Part shown: in pieces, positions 7,680 through 14,820 of the stretch
Numbering within the stretch: position 1 is the first letter of the stretch
Layout of the letters: each line of letters begins with the position of its first letter
Source: Alphaproteobacteria bacterium
GTDB taxonomy: Bacteria > Pseudomonadota > Alphaproteobacteria > Rs-D84
Direction of reading: 5' to 3'
DNA length: 14,872 bases
Assembly: GCA_017936185.1 (NCBI GenBank)
Contig: JAGBGA010000020.1
Span: 1 to 14,872, forward strand
Position numbers and translations under genes: made by a program
The notes under the pieces: generated by a model
The model's database searches: none
What the model was told of the DNA's origin: nothing
The model's input: only the letters and a program-made list of their open reading frames with translations

Positions 7680-8372
7680 TTATTTCCCATTACTGATATT
7701 TAAATTTTGCGTTTCGCCATCTTTGCCAACAAAAACAATTCCTTCGTCAATCGATATAGAACGCACAGTCAAACCATCAAGTGTTTTGCCAACACTGACA
7801 CGCTTGGTCTGGCCAGATGACAAATCTTCAACAGTGGCTTGAAGTTGCGAACCGGCACCAACAACATTGACAAGACGATATTTGCCACCAATGTCAACAG
7901 ATGAAGATTCGCTTGTCGCACGTTCGGCCGCCGCCGCAGTACGCATGTTATCCGTTTTCATTTCCGCCAACCAAGATTCTTTTTCATGTTCAATGCGGGC
8001 GGCTTCGGCTTCCAGTTTTGCTTTCTGGGTTTCGATTTCTTGTTGTTGCTGTTCTGCACGACCAGACAATGTATCGATTTCCATGTGCAATTTGATTTTT
8101 TCCGCCGCAAGACGGTCAAGTTCCAAATCCAATTGGGCGCGTTCTTTTTCCAATTGCATAAGAACTTTTTCCTGTTCAAGGTCTGTTATCTGTTGAAATA
8201 ATGAACCGTCAACTTGATAATCTGCAACCGCGTCGGCAGAAACAGAATCCATATCAATAACATCTTCTTGGACAATGTCTTCGAAAAATTCCGTTTCGGC
8301 CCAGCATTGTGACGCCGAAAAAAATAACGACAATACAAATACACACGTTAAAAACACTTTATTATTTTGCAT
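7680..8372 (-). CDS. pilP: Type IV pilus biogenesis protein PilP (R64 family), periplasmic with coiled coil
   Basis: Probable periplasmic connector of the type IVb pilus machine. 230 residues: signal peptide (KVFLTCVFVLSLFF core, likely cleaved after CWA at about 25; no lipobox, since Q precedes the cysteine), an acidic stretch (27-55), a long charged heptad-like helix rich in E, K, Q and L (about 60-140, probable coiled coil), a low-complexity linker (143-160), and a compact beta-type C-terminal domain (about 162-228, KYRLVNVVGAGSQLQATVED...GKTLDGLTVRSI) resembling the PilP/GspC-type periplasmic domain. Its ATG overlaps the end of pilO by 11 bases, with a strong GAGGTGAT site inside pilO. 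pilQ follows after 5 bases. Sequence alone would support only 'secreted coiled-coil protein'; its place between pilO and pilQ makes PilP the best name. Confidence 0.78.
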   Translation of the reverse strand: MQNNKVFLTCVFVLSLFFSASQCWAETEFFEDIVQEDVIDMDSVSADAVADYQVDGSLFQQITDLEQEKVLMQLEKERAQLDLELDRLAAEKIKLHMEIDTLSGRAEQQQQEIETQKAKLEAEAARIEHEKESWLAEMKTDNMRTAAAAERATSESSSVDIGGKYRLVNVVGAGSQLQATVEDLSSGQTKRVSVGKTLDGLTVRSISIDEGIVFVGKDGETQNLNISNGK

Positions 8373-9624
8373 AGATTATCACCTCATAGTTCCAGGTACG
8401 TGTCTTGGCATTCCACGCACACTGTATCATATAAACACCACTAAATTCGTTGAAGATTTGCATAAACTGCATCGGGGTCAATTTTGATTGCGCACCAACT
8501 TCAACAACATTAACCGACGCAACATCAACACCGTTGGTTAATGTATCAACAACAACCGCTGTATCAACGGGTGTATCAATTCCTTGGAATGCCGTCGTTA
8601 CATCACGAACAATCGTGTCGGCATCACGTTCGTCTTGGGAAGAATATACTTCAAGTTCCGGCAATGCCGCTTGGACGCGAAGTGTATTTTCATCAATTTG
8701 TTGAACAAAAACACCCGGCATCAATTCAGTCGCAACGGTATAAAAATCACCCAATGTACCAAATGAACGCGACAAATCTGCAATCGCATGTGTTTCACCA
8801 CATGTCACATTTGTTTGGGCCCAACCGGGTATCGGCTGCATCAAAAATGCAATTGCCTGGTAACACTGTTGTGCACGCGCGGCAACATCGGGCAACAATT
8901 CATACGGCATAACAATTGGTTCGGGCGGCAATGTTTTTTCAATTTCAAATTGCGCATCAAGTTCTTTATTTTTTTCTTCGATTTGACGTTTGTATTCTGC
9001 AACCAATTCAGGATTTAATTCTTGGACAACGGGACGCGGGGCAAATACTTGGACCACAGAATCACGAAACACAAACCCCAACAACAAAACAAAAACCGCA
9101 ATCAAAGCAACCGACAAAAGGCCGGCACTGGCGCGACTGATTAAATGCATTTGCGCGTGCGAATGACCGGTTAACAAATCCGCCAAATTACGTTCGGCCG
9201 CGCGTGGCATACCCCATGCACCCGGCGCAAAGAATGCACCCCAATCAGGAATTTCAGACAACGCAACATATTCACGACGGGCGACATCTTCGGATTCAAA
9301 AACTTTGTCTGCAAGAATTATGCCATTACGCGCCGCAACAAGATAATAAGACGAAGCAACCTGAAACACCGCCAAAAAAGACGTGTATTCAGAAAAACTT
9401 TCCATCACTTCGGCGGCGGCACTGAACATCCCAGAACGCTGGCCAAAACGGCGCGCACCAAGACCGACCATTGAACGATATTCGGTGTAAAGGTTTAACT
9501 TCTTGTCAACGTTGCGCGACAAATTGCGTGCATAGTTACGCGGCGCAAAACCAACCGCAACGGGTTGCCAAAACAATCCGACGGCATACTTTTTCCGGTT
9601 AATATTTATAACTTGTGTGGACAA
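8362..9624 (-). CDS. pilO: Type 4b pilus protein PilO2 (R64 PilO family), bitopic inner-membrane protein
   Basis: Structural inner-membrane component of R64-type thin pilus machines. 420 residues: a cytoplasmic N-terminal domain of about 160 residues (opening QVININRKKYAVGLFW, as in PilO2 proteins), one membrane segment at about 167-187 (SAGLLSVALIAVFVLLLGFVF), and a periplasmic region with a charged helix (205-232) then a folded domain (240-420). C254 and C275 could form a disulfide. The start is a TTG at 9624: an in-frame TAA lies 9 codons upstream with no ATG or GTG between, and AGGTAGAGAG sits at ideal spacing. The next Met is residue 52. It is the first gene after the promoter at 9656-9685 and overlaps pilP by 11 bases. 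The family call rests on the N-terminal pattern, topology and the following P-Q-R order. Confidence 0.82.
   Translation of the reverse strand: MSTQVININRKKYAVGLFWQPVAVGFAPRNYARNLSRNVDKKLNLYTEYRSMVGLGARRFGQRSGMFSAAAEVMESFSEYTSFLAVFQVASSYYLVAARNGIILADKVFESEDVARREYVALSEIPDWGAFFAPGAWGMPRAAERNLADLLTGHSHAQMHLISRASAGLLSVALIAVFVLLLGFVFRDSVVQVFAPRPVVQELNPELVAEYKRQIEEKNKELDAQFEIEKTLPPEPIVMPYELLPDVAARAQQCYQAIAFLMQPIPGWAQTNVTCGETHAIADLSRSFGTLGDFYTVATELMPGVFVQQIDENTLRVQAALPELEVYSSQDERDADTIVRDVTTAFQGIDTPVDTAVVVDTLTNGVDVASVNVVEVGAQSKLTPMQFMQIFNEFSGVYMIQCAWNAKTRTWNYEVIIYAK
8378..8385 (-). promoter_or_regulatory. Strong ribosome binding site for pilP, inside pilO
   Basis: GAGGTGAT on the minus strand, five bases before the pilP ATG, lies within the last codons of pilO. 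It is one of the best Shine-Dalgarno matches in the window and supports the overlapping start. Confidence 0.7.
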
Positions 9625-9630
9625 TAAATT

Positions 9631-9640
9631 CTCTCTACCT
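9631..9640 (-). promoter_or_regulatory. Ribosome binding site supporting the TTG start of pilO
   Basis: AGGTAGAGAG on the minus strand ends six bases before TTG 9624. No ATG or GTG lies in frame between the upstream TAA stop and this point, so this site decides the start. Confidence 0.65.
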
Positions 9641-9655
9641 GGTACAGTTTATATG

Positions 9656-9685
9656 ATTATAACACAAAATCCCAATTTAAGGCAA
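9656..9685 (-). promoter_or_regulatory. Extended -10 promoter of the pilOPQR operon
   Basis: On the minus strand: -35 TTGCCT (9685-9680, 4 of 6), 18-base spacer, -10 TATAAT (9661-9656, perfect) preceded by TGT, giving an extended -10 TGTTATAAT. The predicted start of transcription is near 9649, about 25 bases before the TTG. It lies between the terminator of the TPR gene and pilO, so the pil genes form their own transcription unit. Confidence 0.78.
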
Positions 9686-9701
9686 ATGGTTATTAACAAT
9701 A

Positions 9702-9747
9702 AACGCACAAAAAAAACACCGCAAAAAATAATTTTCTTGCGGTGTTT
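9702..9747 (-). terminator. Rho-independent terminator after the TPR gene
   Basis: Perfect 11-bp stem AAACACCGCAA (9714-9724) with TTGCGGTGTTT (9737-9747), 12-base A/T-rich loop. On the minus strand it is followed by a run of eight T (9713-9706). It lies 18 bases after the TPR gene stop and insulates the pil operon. Confidence 0.9.
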
Positions 9748-9765
9748 AATGTGCACTTTCTGTTT

Positions 9766-10947
9766 TTATTCAGCCATTGTTTCGGTAACAGGTTCCGATA
9801 CAACTTCTTCGGAAACAGCTGCATCTTGAACATCAGGTTCAACAGACGGCGCAGGTGTTTGAACTTCTTGTTGTTGTTCAGGCACCGTTTCTTGAACAGG
9901 TTCCGCGTCTGGGGTGACAACAGTTTCTTGAACGGTCATATCAACTTCGACCGGTGACGCCAATTCTGCAATCAAACGTTGCAAGCGTTCAACCGTTTCT
10001 GTGTCTTTTAACGCAACCGCAATTGTGTATGAAGATTCTAAATCACTGCGCGCCGCATCAACATTACCCAAATTCAAATTCAAGGCTGCGGATTTTTCAA
10101 AATAACTCATCGCGTTGCTTGACAATGATTCACGTTCTTCCATTGTTGGGGCGCCTTGGATTTGTTCAGAAATCACACGTATCGCAGATTGATAATCTTC
10201 AATCGCACCCGCATAGTTGCCAAGGGCGGTATATGCTTCGGCACGTTCGGCATATACAGATGGGTTAACAGAACCTTCGGGGCGCGCCAAAGAATTTGTA
10301 TAATCGGCAACCGCACCTTCCCAATTCTTGACCCACAAATTTAACTGACCACGTTTGGCATACAAATCACGCATCTGTAATAACGCAACCGGATTTACAG
10401 TGTTTGCCGCCAACGCATTGTTGATATCATTCAATGCCGCAGTGTAATCTTCCAAGCGACTATACAAGATTGAACGGTCATAATACGCCAATGCATTTTG
10501 TGGATCTTTTTCCAATGCCGCATCAAAGTCGGCCAACGCATTACGATAATCACCAGATTGCATATACGCTTCGCCACGCAAAACATAAACTTCGGCAGAT
10601 GCCGCACCGGCATCAACCGCCGCAGTTAAATCTGTTAACGCGGTTTCAATATCGCCTTCTTTTAATTTTTGTTGTGCGTTTTTATAAAAGTCGGCGGATT
10701 GCAATAAAACTTCTTCGGTGATTTCAACATTCGATGTGGTTGAATGTGTATTGTGACTGCGCCCCAAGATATAAAATGTTGCCGCAATAAAGAATAAAAT
10801 TATAAACCAATAAACATAAATCGACAAAGACCATGGATTAAAACATGGTTTCGCTTTTTCATTTTTAATTGTTGACTTAGACGCCACAGGCCGCACATTT
10901 GTGCGCTTTTTTGCAGTTGTTGTTTTTTTGACGGATGTTTTTTTCAT
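9766..10947 (-). CDS. Membrane-anchored tetratricopeptide (TPR) repeat protein
   Basis: Function unknown; TPR arrays are protein-binding scaffolds. 393 residues: a very basic, lysine/threonine-rich N-terminus (1-36, presumably cytoplasmic), one membrane segment at about 42-62 (SIYVYWFIILFFIAATFYIL), then TPR-like helix pairs from about 82 to 325. Clear 34-residue units are AEVYVLRGEAYMQSGDYRNA (119-138), ALAYYDRSILYSRLEDYTAA (152-171) and SVYAERAEAYTALGNYAGAI (230-249); later units degenerate. The last 65 residues form a disordered E/P/V/Q/T-rich acidic tail. Topology suggests a periplasmic TPR domain held at the inner membrane. AAGGAAGGGAG before the ATG is a strong ribosome site. It follows the pseudouridine synthase gene after 29 bases with no terminator seen, and ends at its own terminator before the pil operon. 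A role with the pilus machine is only a guess from proximity. Confidence 0.85.
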   Translation of the reverse strand: MKKTSVKKTTTAKKRTNVRPVASKSTIKNEKAKPCFNPWSLSIYVYWFIILFFIAATFYILGRSHNTHSTTSNVEITEEVLLQSADFYKNAQQKLKEGDIETALTDLTAAVDAGAASAEVYVLRGEAYMQSGDYRNALADFDAALEKDPQNALAYYDRSILYSRLEDYTAALNDINNALAANTVNPVALLQMRDLYAKRGQLNLWVKNWEGAVADYTNSLARPEGSVNPSVYAERAEAYTALGNYAGAIEDYQSAIRVISEQIQGAPTMEERESLSSNAMSYFEKSAALNLNLGNVDAARSDLESSYTIAVALKDTETVERLQRLIAELASPVEVDMTVQETVVTPDAEPVQETVPEQQQEVQTPAPSVEPDVQDAAVSEEVVSEPVTETMAE

Positions 10948-10976
10948 TGCAAATCTCCCTTCCTTTTAATGGAATA

Positions 10977-11675
10977 TTAGAGAGTTTTTATCAATTCGTC
11001 AATCGTTTTCTGCGAAAGTTTTTTAATTTTTCCAACACCAATGTTACCAAGTGAAATATTTCCAAATGAAATGCGATGTAATTTGCGAACCGGACAGCCA
11101 CATGCACGCAATACAATTCGGACTTCATTTTTTTTACCTTCACAAATTGTAACGCGTAAATTATTACCACCAATTTCATCAATCTTCATCGGGGCATACT
11201 TTATGCCATCAACCGTTATACCACGACGCGCCATGTCAAGACCAGAAAAATCACAGCCGTTTACCGTCGCAATATACGTGCGTGGTATTTGCGAAGACGG
11301 CAATGTTAATTTGCGCGCCAATTCACCATCGTTGGTTAACAATAATAAACCAGTGGTCTTGTAATCAAGACGACCAACATATTTTAAATTTTTATATTCA
11401 TCAGGCAAACAATCATATATCGTTCGACGACCATTTGGATCACGCAATGTTGTCATTGTGTTTATCGGTTTGTGAAATATAAACAGTTCTGATTCTTGAC
11501 GTGATTGAACAACGTTGCCGTCAATACAAACAATATCGGTCGCGTCAACAAAAAATACTGGTGTGTCAATAACACAACCATTAACCGTCACACGCCCCGA
11601 CGTAATTAATTCTTCGGCGCCACGACGCGATGCAAATCCAGAATCAGAAATAAACTTTGCAATTCGAACAGACAT
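10977..11675 (-). CDS. rluB: rRNA pseudouridine synthase, RsuA/RluB/RluE/RluF family, RluB-like
   Basis: Converts a specific rRNA uridine to pseudouridine; cytoplasmic. 232 residues: S4 RNA-binding domain at about 3-55 (RIAKFISDSGFASRRGAEELI...GRVTVNG) followed by the catalytic domain. The catalytic motif GRLDYKTTGLLLLTNDGELA starts at residue 101, with the catalytic aspartate D104. The stretch FHKPINTMTTLRDPNGRRTI at 67-86 fits RluB (23S U2605) better than RsuA, but the exact site cannot be decided from sequence alone. RluB from E. coli is longer at the C-terminus, where this protein stops soon after the core. The ATG is one base after the rsmE stop, so the two rRNA-modification genes are translated together. 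Confidence 0.88.
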   Translation of the reverse strand: MSVRIAKFISDSGFASRRGAEELITSGRVTVNGCVIDTPVFFVDATDIVCIDGNVVQSRQESELFIFHKPINTMTTLRDPNGRRTIYDCLPDEYKNLKYVGRLDYKTTGLLLLTNDGELARKLTLPSSQIPRTYIATVNGCDFSGLDMARRGITVDGIKYAPMKIDEIGGNNLRVTICEGKKNEVRIVLRACGCPVRKLHRISFGNISLGNIGVGKIKKLSQKTIDELIKTL

Positions 11676-11676
11676 T

Positions 11677-12333
11677 TTATTTTAACACCTTTGCAATTGC
11701 CACCGCCGCCGCAAGTTCGGCCCGTAATATCATAGTGCCAAGCGATATACCACATGCCCCTGCCCCATCCAAAGATGCAAATTCAGATTCAGAAAATCCG
11801 CCTTCGGGGCCAATCAATATTGCACGCGTATCATGTGGAACACATGCGGCGCCATGTCCATATACCGAACGTTCGTCCGCAAAAACAATGTTCGATAAAT
11901 CAAGTTCTGAAAACTTTTTGGTCGGCAATATTTTTGGAACCGTATTACGATTTGATTGTTCAGATGCTTCGACAACAATCTTGTGCATGCGTTCCCAATT
12001 TATGTGATTGGCATTTGTGCGTTCGGTTATAACCGGTTGAAACGCCGAAACACCCATTTGGGTCGCCATGTTTAACAAATCATCTGTACGCTTAATCAGG
12101 GCAAATATTAATGTTATATTATTCGATGGGTCAAGATGCCCGGTTCGGTCGCCAATGTGTAAAAATTTGTTATCTGGGGTTAATGTTGCGGTGTATTCAT
12201 TGCCATCGCCAAAGACCAAACACTTATCGGTTCGCATGACACGCGTTAAATAATGAACAATGTCACGCGATGCCAGCATATCAGATGCAACAGAAATATT
12301 GTCACCAATAAAAATTCTTGGAATATTTTTCAT
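11677..12333 (-). CDS. rsmE: 16S rRNA (uracil-1498-N3)-methyltransferase RsmE
   Basis: SPOUT-class, SAM-dependent methylation of U1498 in 16S rRNA, in the decoding region of assembled 30S subunits. 218 residues, slightly shorter than E. coli RsmE. N-terminal PUA-like domain (about 1-65, IVHYLTRVMR...LVFGDGNEYTA), then the knotted methyltransferase domain with KRTDDLLNMATQMGV (81-95), VITERTN (101-107), VEASEQSNRN (121-130), LIGPEGGFSESE (173-184) and the C-terminal knot LGTMILRAELAAAVA (198-212). The last motif usually reads ILRxETA; here T is replaced by L after the glutamate. Likely first gene of the rsmE-rluB-TPR unit. AGGA lies about 11 bases before the ATG. No good promoter of its own was found in the 55-base divergent gap. 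Confidence 0.93.
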   Translation of the reverse strand: MKNIPRIFIGDNISVASDMLASRDIVHYLTRVMRTDKCLVFGDGNEYTATLTPDNKFLHIGDRTGHLDPSNNITLIFALIKRTDDLLNMATQMGVSAFQPVITERTNANHINWERMHKIVVEASEQSNRNTVPKILPTKKFSELDLSNIVFADERSVYGHGAACVPHDTRAILIGPEGGFSESEFASLDGAGACGISLGTMILRAELAAAVAIAKVLK

Positions 12334-12350
12334 ATTTTTATAATTCCTGA

Positions 12351-12379
12351 TTTATAAAGTTGTTTTTTTCTGATATAAT
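12351..12379 (+). promoter_or_regulatory. Extended -10 promoter of the coupling-protein gene
   Basis: -35 TTTATA (12351-12356, 4 of 6), 17-base spacer, -10 TATAAT (12374-12379, perfect) preceded by TGA, giving the extended form TGATATAAT. Transcription would start at about 12386, only about three bases before the ATG at 12389, so the mRNA is leaderless or nearly so. The in-frame TGA at 12371-12373 rules out a longer protein. Confidence 0.72.
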
Positions 12380-12388
12380 AATAGCACT

Positions 12389-14641
12389 ATGGCAGTCAAA
12401 TTCAACTTTTTATCCGCATCTGGTAAAGGCAAAGGACTGGATATATTCCGGTCAAGTGCATACAAAGAACACGAACGCACCCCAATGGCACAAATGTTTT
12501 GGACCATTCGGTGGGCAATACTTATTTGGTTAATTGCCGCACTGATGTTCGCGTGCGCGTTCCCAATTGAACATATTTGGCGATATGGATGGTCGCCGGC
12601 AACCAAAGATTGGATTGTAATATATTTTCAACAGATGTTCTTTACCGCCGGTATGTCGGTGGTGGCGGAAATTCCCGCATGGCTGCTTCGAAGCATCGTA
12701 AGGCCAGATTTCCCATGTATTGTGCCACTGTTGCCAATTATTGGATATTTCTTTTTGGCGGACAGTACACTGACCGACGAATTTAATCCACATGGCAAAA
12801 AGATATATGACGAAAAGTCTTCAAACAAGGCAACCGCAGACGATATTCGAAAAATGGGCGCGGACCATAAAAACAAAGAAGGCTTGTTTGGTGGGTTTGT
12901 GACGGTTCTTGGGTACTTTAAGGACAAAGGTAAATCCAAACCATTGATGTTGGATGAAACGTTGTCAACACTGCTGTTGGCGCCGGCCGGTACCGGTAAA
13001 ACCGCCGGTATTGTAAAACCAACAATTCTTGAATGCGACACTGTATCAATGATTATTAACGACCCGAAACCAGAATTAAAACAAGAAACATCTGCGTATC
13101 GCGCGACAATTGGACCGACATTTATATTTAACTGGGGCGAACCAGACCGACCAGAGCAAGGTATTTATTACCCAGCATGGAATCCATTGTCACCCGAAAA
13201 CCTGCCAATGGAAGCAGAAGCAAAAACAACATATATTCAAACATTGGTAAATTCGTTGATTGAACATAACGCAAAAGACCCACACTGGTCAAATACGGCG
13301 CGTGCCGCATTGACGGGGTTTGTGAACTTTATTGTATCCAAGGCCGAACGCGCCAAGGCCGACGACTATTTTTATTCGCGGTTTGCAAACGGCACGTTTG
13401 ACGCCGAAGATAAAGTGGTCTTGATGGATTATTATATGACAATGACGTCTGACCCAAATGCGTATGCGGCGATGGCAATGCTGAATAACAATGAATTAAA
13501 CGCGGGGAACTATGTACACGTTGGGACGTGGGCGGGATTGCCAAACGAATGGCGCGGCGCCGAAGCATCAATACCAATGTTCTTGGCATGGTATACCGAA
13601 GGACAAATCAGAATTGCCCAGGAACTGGAAAACCGTAAACGACAAGGCGACCAGATGGCAATGATGGCCGACCCAATGAAAGACTTTTTAAACGATGCCG
13701 TCGACGAAGCACAACGATATGCATATGACCCAGACGCAATATCGGCATTGATTAACTTGGCCAATACGCCCGATAAAGAACGCGGTTCTATTATTTCAAC
13801 AATGAATGCAGGGTTAAATATCTTCCGACATCCGGCGGTAAATAAACATACACGCAGTTCAGATTTCCACTTTGGTGATATTCGCGGAAAAATTGACCCA
13901 CGCGATGGAAAAATGAAACCAACAACGGTTTACTTGTCTATTAATGTGGCGGATGCGTCCGCGTTTGCACCAATTACAAGTATGTTTGTTGAATTGTTGT
14001 CCAAGTTCTTGATTGCAAACAAGCCGGGCGCAATTAATCATGGACAAAAATTGGGCCCATATGCCGCACTGTTTGTGTTGGACGAAATGCCACAAATGAA
14101 TAAATTAGAAGCCGTTATCCAAGGTCCCGCCGTCGGTCGTGGACAAAAGGTTGCGTACCTTATTGTGGGCCAGGATATCAGCCAAATCGCCGAAAAATAC
14201 GGCGACAAGGCCGCCGATACCATTATCGCAAATACCGCCGCCAAGATTCTTTTGCGTGTAAATGACTATAATACTGCGGAACGGTTTTCACGTATGATGG
14301 GAAAACAGATGGAAAAGAAAAACGTCAAGGGGCCGGACGGAAAAGAAAAAGAAGAAACAACCGAAAAAGACCTTTATTCGCCAATGGACTTAATGACACT
14401 GAAAAAAGGTGTACAATTGGTGTTGATGCAGGGATGGTACAACAAACCAATCGAAGCCGACGCGGAATGGTCCTTTCTTCGCAGTAATCCGGTGCAAATC
14501 GCACTTGACGACAAAATACGAATGGGCGAAGCGTCACCAATTCCAGAATTTTTAATACCGGCACACCATCGTGCGTTGGGATATTCGGGAAAACCACGTG
14601 TGTACGACCCACAGAAAAAGACCATTACAGAATTGGCATGA
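12389..14641 (+). CDS. VirD4/TraG-family type IV secretion coupling ATPase
   Basis: Inner-membrane ATPase that recruits DNA-protein complexes or effectors to a type IV secretion channel. 750 residues: short basic N-terminus (1-34), probable membrane segments at about 38-59, 75-98 and 108-124, then a cytoplasmic motor. Walker A is APAGTGKTAG at 198-207, followed by KPTILE and INDPKPEL (223-230). Walker B is LFVLDEMPQM at 561-570, with GRGQKVAYLIVGQDISQI (583-600) and RVNDYNTAERFSRMMG (623-638), the usual TraG C-terminal core. A charged K/E insert lies at 640-662. Start: the ATG at 12389 has no Shine-Dalgarno and almost no leader; the next Met (residue 33) also lacks one and would shorten the basic N-terminus. 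No virB or mobilisation gene is in the window. Whether it moves DNA or effectors cannot be read here. Confidence 0.9.
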   Translation: MAVKFNFLSASGKGKGLDIFRSSAYKEHERTPMAQMFWTIRWAILIWLIAALMFACAFPIEHIWRYGWSPATKDWIVIYFQQMFFTAGMSVVAEIPAWLLRSIVRPDFPCIVPLLPIIGYFFLADSTLTDEFNPHGKKIYDEKSSNKATADDIRKMGADHKNKEGLFGGFVTVLGYFKDKGKSKPLMLDETLSTLLLAPAGTGKTAGIVKPTILECDTVSMIINDPKPELKQETSAYRATIGPTFIFNWGEPDRPEQGIYYPAWNPLSPENLPMEAEAKTTYIQTLVNSLIEHNAKDPHWSNTARAALTGFVNFIVSKAERAKADDYFYSRFANGTFDAEDKVVLMDYYMTMTSDPNAYAAMAMLNNNELNAGNYVHVGTWAGLPNEWRGAEASIPMFLAWYTEGQIRIAQELENRKRQGDQMAMMADPMKDFLNDAVDEAQRYAYDPDAISALINLANTPDKERGSIISTMNAGLNIFRHPAVNKHTRSSDFHFGDIRGKIDPRDGKMKPTTVYLSINVADASAFAPITSMFVELLSKFLIANKPGAINHGQKLGPYAALFVLDEMPQMNKLEAVIQGPAVGRGQKVAYLIVGQDISQIAEKYGDKAADTIIANTAAKILLRVNDYNTAERFSRMMGKQMEKKNVKGPDGKEKEETTEKDLYSPMDLMTLKKGVQLVLMQGWYNKPIEADAEWSFLRSNPVQIALDDKIRMGEASPIPEFLIPAHHRALGYSGKPRVYDPQKKTITELA

Positions 14642-14690
14642 TATAAAACACCATGCGTAAAATACAAGAATAACAAACATAAAAACAGTC
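14642..14690. other. A/T-rich spacer after the coupling-protein gene
   Basis: No gene, promoter or convincing terminator seen between the stop of the coupling-protein gene and the palindromic element. The first hairpin of the repeat (14696-14715) is not followed by a T run, so it is at most a weak or Rho-dependent end. The rest of the region to 14872 holds only repeats. Confidence 0.6.
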
Positions 14691-14807
14691 TTGTCATCCC
14701 TGCAACGGCAGGGATAGCGACCGTACAGTGCCCGCGCTGCGGGCCAAAATAAAGCAATGCGATAATTTGATTTTCAAGACCCACTCCTGCCTTCGCAGGA
14801 ATGACAA
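14691..14807. repeat. Palindromic repeat element with near-perfect terminal inverted repeats
   Basis: Bounded by TTGTCATCCCTGC (14691-14703) and GCAGGAATGACAA (14795-14807), which are inverted copies matching at 12 of 13 positions. Each end forms its own small hairpin: ATCCCTGC/GCAGGGAT (14696-14703 with 14708-14715, loop AACG) and TCCTGC/GCAGGA (14785-14790 with 14795-14800, loop CTTC). A third hairpin, GCCCGC/GCGGGC (14730-14735 with 14739-14744), lies inside. No coding potential and no clear target-site duplication. It looks like a small nonautonomous or REP-type intergenic element. Confidence 0.75.
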
Positions 14808-14820
14808 AGGATTCTATTTA

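Noticed and set aside
12341..12360. TATAAA on the minus strand as a promoter for rsmE
   Set aside because: No acceptable -35 at normal spacing (best 3 of 6), and the tract is the same near-palindrome used as -35 by the plus-strand promoter; left unassigned.
12628..13041. 137-residue open frame antisense to the coupling-protein gene
   Set aside because: It overlaps the Walker A coding region of a clear gene and has no supporting start signals.
14696..14715. Terminator for the coupling-protein gene
   Set aside because: A good stem with an AACG loop but no T run follows on the plus strand; it fits the repeat family better.
14374..14784. 136-residue minus-strand frame running through the repeats into the coupling-protein gene
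   Set aside because: Its N-terminal part is a translation of palindromic repeats and the rest is antisense to conserved sequence.
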